Below are positions 63,135-64,000 of a stretch of 64,000 nt of DNA, piece after piece. The translations under genes were made by a program, and so were the position numbers. Origin of the DNA: Mongoliitalea lutea (GTDB lineage: Bacteria > Bacteroidota > Bacteroidia > Cytophagales > Cyclobacteriaceae); the NCBI RefSeq assembly GCF_014652135.1, contig NZ_BMYF01000008.1, forward strand, positions 114,768-178,767. Direction: 5' to 3'. The first letter of the stretch is position 1, and the number at the start of each line of letters is the position of its first letter. The notes under the pieces were generated by a model, which worked only from the letters and a program-made list of their open reading frames with translations, ran no database searches and had not been told where the DNA came from.

Positions 63135-63500
63135 ATGAAACAACTAAATAAAATCATGCACCTTTTGACTGCGCTGTTGTTGGCCGTCAGTTTGGTTTTC
63201 TTTCTGAGCTTCAATTCAGTGAAGGGCATCTTAGGAATAGATGAACTCAGCAGTGGACTCGTAGTTAATTTTCTACTTTTCATCAGTATTTTATTCTTAA
63301 CCGCTTGGGGTACCTCTCATCTGAATCAAAAAAGCATAGAAAGTGAGCTGTCCAAAAAAGAAAGTGAGAAAAATGAACTGAAAGCCAAGCTTTATGATTT
63401 GGAGCAAGGTGTCAAATTGAAAAATATCGAGCGTAAACTCGAGGAAAAAGAAGGAGAAAGAGAAAGTAAGGCAATTCGACCAAGACAAAATTTCAAATAA
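63135..63500 (+). CDS. Small two-TM protein with C-terminal coiled coil
   Basis: A 121-residue protein with membrane helices at about 8-27 and 40-59 and a charged coiled coil (SELSKKESEKNELKAKLYDLEQ) to the end. Topology resembles the LapA-type proteins and the gene at 9047-9577 of this window, but similarity in sequence is low. It starts 43 bases after the ABC exporter and may be in its operon. Not recognised; function unknown. Confidence 0.75.
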   Translation: MKQLNKIMHLLTALLLAVSLVFFLSFNSVKGILGIDELSSGLVVNFLLFISILFLTAWGTSHLNQKSIESELSKKESEKNELKAKLYDLEQGVKLKNIERKLEEKEGERESKAIRPRQNFK

Positions 63501-63535
63501 ACTATAAAAATAAATCGCATTTGATTAATTTTAGG

Positions 63536-63559
63536 GGAATCCAATGGGATTCCTTTTTT
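63536..63559 (+). terminator. Rho-independent terminator after the ABC exporter unit
   Basis: A 7-bp stem GGAATCC / GGATTCC with a 4-base loop is followed by TTTTTT. It lies 36 bases after the small two-TM gene and only 20 bases before the next ATG, so it separates the two units. Confidence 0.85.
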
Positions 63560-63578
63560 ATTCACTAACACTGAAACT

Positions 63579-64000
63579 ATGGTCGCAAAAACTTTTGGAA
63601 GTGCTGTATCAGGTGTAGATGCCAAACTCATCACCATCGAAGTGAATGTTGGGCAGGGAACAGGTTTTTTTATGGTTGGTCTTCCTGACAGTGCTGTCAA
63701 GGAAAGTCAGCAGCGGGTAGAGTCCGCCCTGAAATATTTCGGGTACCGCATGCCCCGACAAAAGATGGTAGTCAATTTGGCACCAGCGGATATCCGAAAA
63801 GAAGGCTCCTCCTATGATTTACCCATCGCTCTTGGAATACTGAAAGCCTCGGAACAAGTGGTTTTCCCTGAATTAGAACAATATGTAATCATGGGGGAAT
63901 TATCATTGGATGGCTTTTTAAGGCCTGTCAAGGGTGTGCTGCCTATTGCTATTGAAGCGAGAAAACGAGGATTTAAAGGCTTTATCCTCCCAGAAGAAAA
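63579..64000 (+). CDS. ComM/YifB-family AAA ATPase, N-terminus only (cut by right edge)
   Basis: An open frame of 140 codons runs off the right edge. VGLPDSAVKESQQRVESAL, VVNLAPADIRKEGSSYDLPIALG and GELSLDGFLRPVKGVLP are the N-terminal signature of the YifB/ComM magnesium-chelatase-like ATPases. ComM is a helicase that helps branch migration during natural transformation. The AAA core with the P-loop lies beyond the window. The start is the ATG just after the terminator. Confidence 0.92.
   Translation, partial: MVAKTFGSAVSGVDAKLITIEVNVGQGTGFFMVGLPDSAVKESQQRVESALKYFGYRMPRQKMVVNLAPADIRKEGSSYDLPIALGILKASEQVVFPELEQYVIMGELSLDGFLRPVKGVLPIAIEARKRGFKGFILPEE

Noticed and set aside
1-64000. CRISPR arrays, tRNA or rRNA genes, riboswitches and transposase-type insertion sequences
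   Set aside because: Reading through both strands I found no spaced direct-repeat array, no cloverleaf with a T-loop motif, no conserved rRNA block and no transposase; a covariance-model search would be needed to exclude small RNAs.

Overview
The window reads as chromosomal DNA of a heterotrophic Bacteroidota, most likely order Cytophagales and close to Cyclobacteriaceae. The evidence is a SusC/SusD outer-membrane uptake pair, many lipoproteins, an acyl-ACP thioesterase next to a PlsC acyltransferase, an unusual GlmU-family protein, a RemB/Wzi-like barrel, a CheB/CheR/PAS histidine kinase and few strong Shine-Dalgarno sequences. I see no rRNA, tRNA, CRISPR array, prophage or classical insertion sequence. 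Species cannot be fixed from this sequence alone.

Layout. 1-5.8 kb is a two-component signalling island: a GAF protein cut by the left edge, a LytTR response regulator, a lone receiver, a truncated receiver and a large CheB-CheR-PAS-histidine kinase broken by two frameshifts. 6-8.8 kb (minus) is a thioredoxin/porin/TsdA-like dihaem cytochrome operon with a perfect CRP-type palindrome in front. 9-11.6 kb holds lipid genes and a rhodanese lipoprotein. 11.7-20.1 kb holds two divergent operons that together look like a periplasmic 3-keto-glycoside pathway: a GMC dehydrogenase with a cysteine motif for a [3Fe-4S] cluster, its Tat-exported partner subunit, a cytochrome c lipoprotein, a DUF1080 hydrolase/lyase lipoprotein, two TIM-barrel isomerases, a Gfo/Idh/MocA enzyme and a nucleoside-type symporter. 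20-30.8 kb is mostly metabolic: an M42 aminopeptidase, acyl-CoA carboxylase beta, Ppx/GppA, an Ldh-type dehydrogenase, a second Gfo/Idh/MocA enzyme, cysE-cysM and an FtsB-like protein. A four-helix-bundle (S23/IVP) gene framed by 13-bp inverted repeats sits inside this stretch.

31-42 kb is outer-membrane and secreted machinery: a barrel-less TonB-plug protein, SusC/SusD plus a lipoprotein, and a large Asp-box (BNR) repeat protein. 43-51 kb is one tight minus-strand operon running GlmU-like, holB, a RimB-type protease, rimK, hemC, a cyclophilin lipoprotein, an RmlD-like reductase and an NSS transporter; it ends at a 19-bp-stem terminator. 51-64 kb contains a Uma2 protein, rpmE2, a self-regulated-looking membrane/winged-helix operon, an S41 protease, a yefM-yoeB toxin-antitoxin pair with its operator, a Wzi/RemB-like barrel, an MsbA-type ABC transporter and the start of a ComM/YifB ATPase.

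The best candidate for an integrated, less-described system is the 11.7-20.1 kb oxidoreductase/keto-sugar locus. Two genes carry frameshifts, three in all and each at a homopolymer run, so either recent gene decay or base-calling error should be considered. All function calls rest on motif and family recognition by eye; no database search was run.
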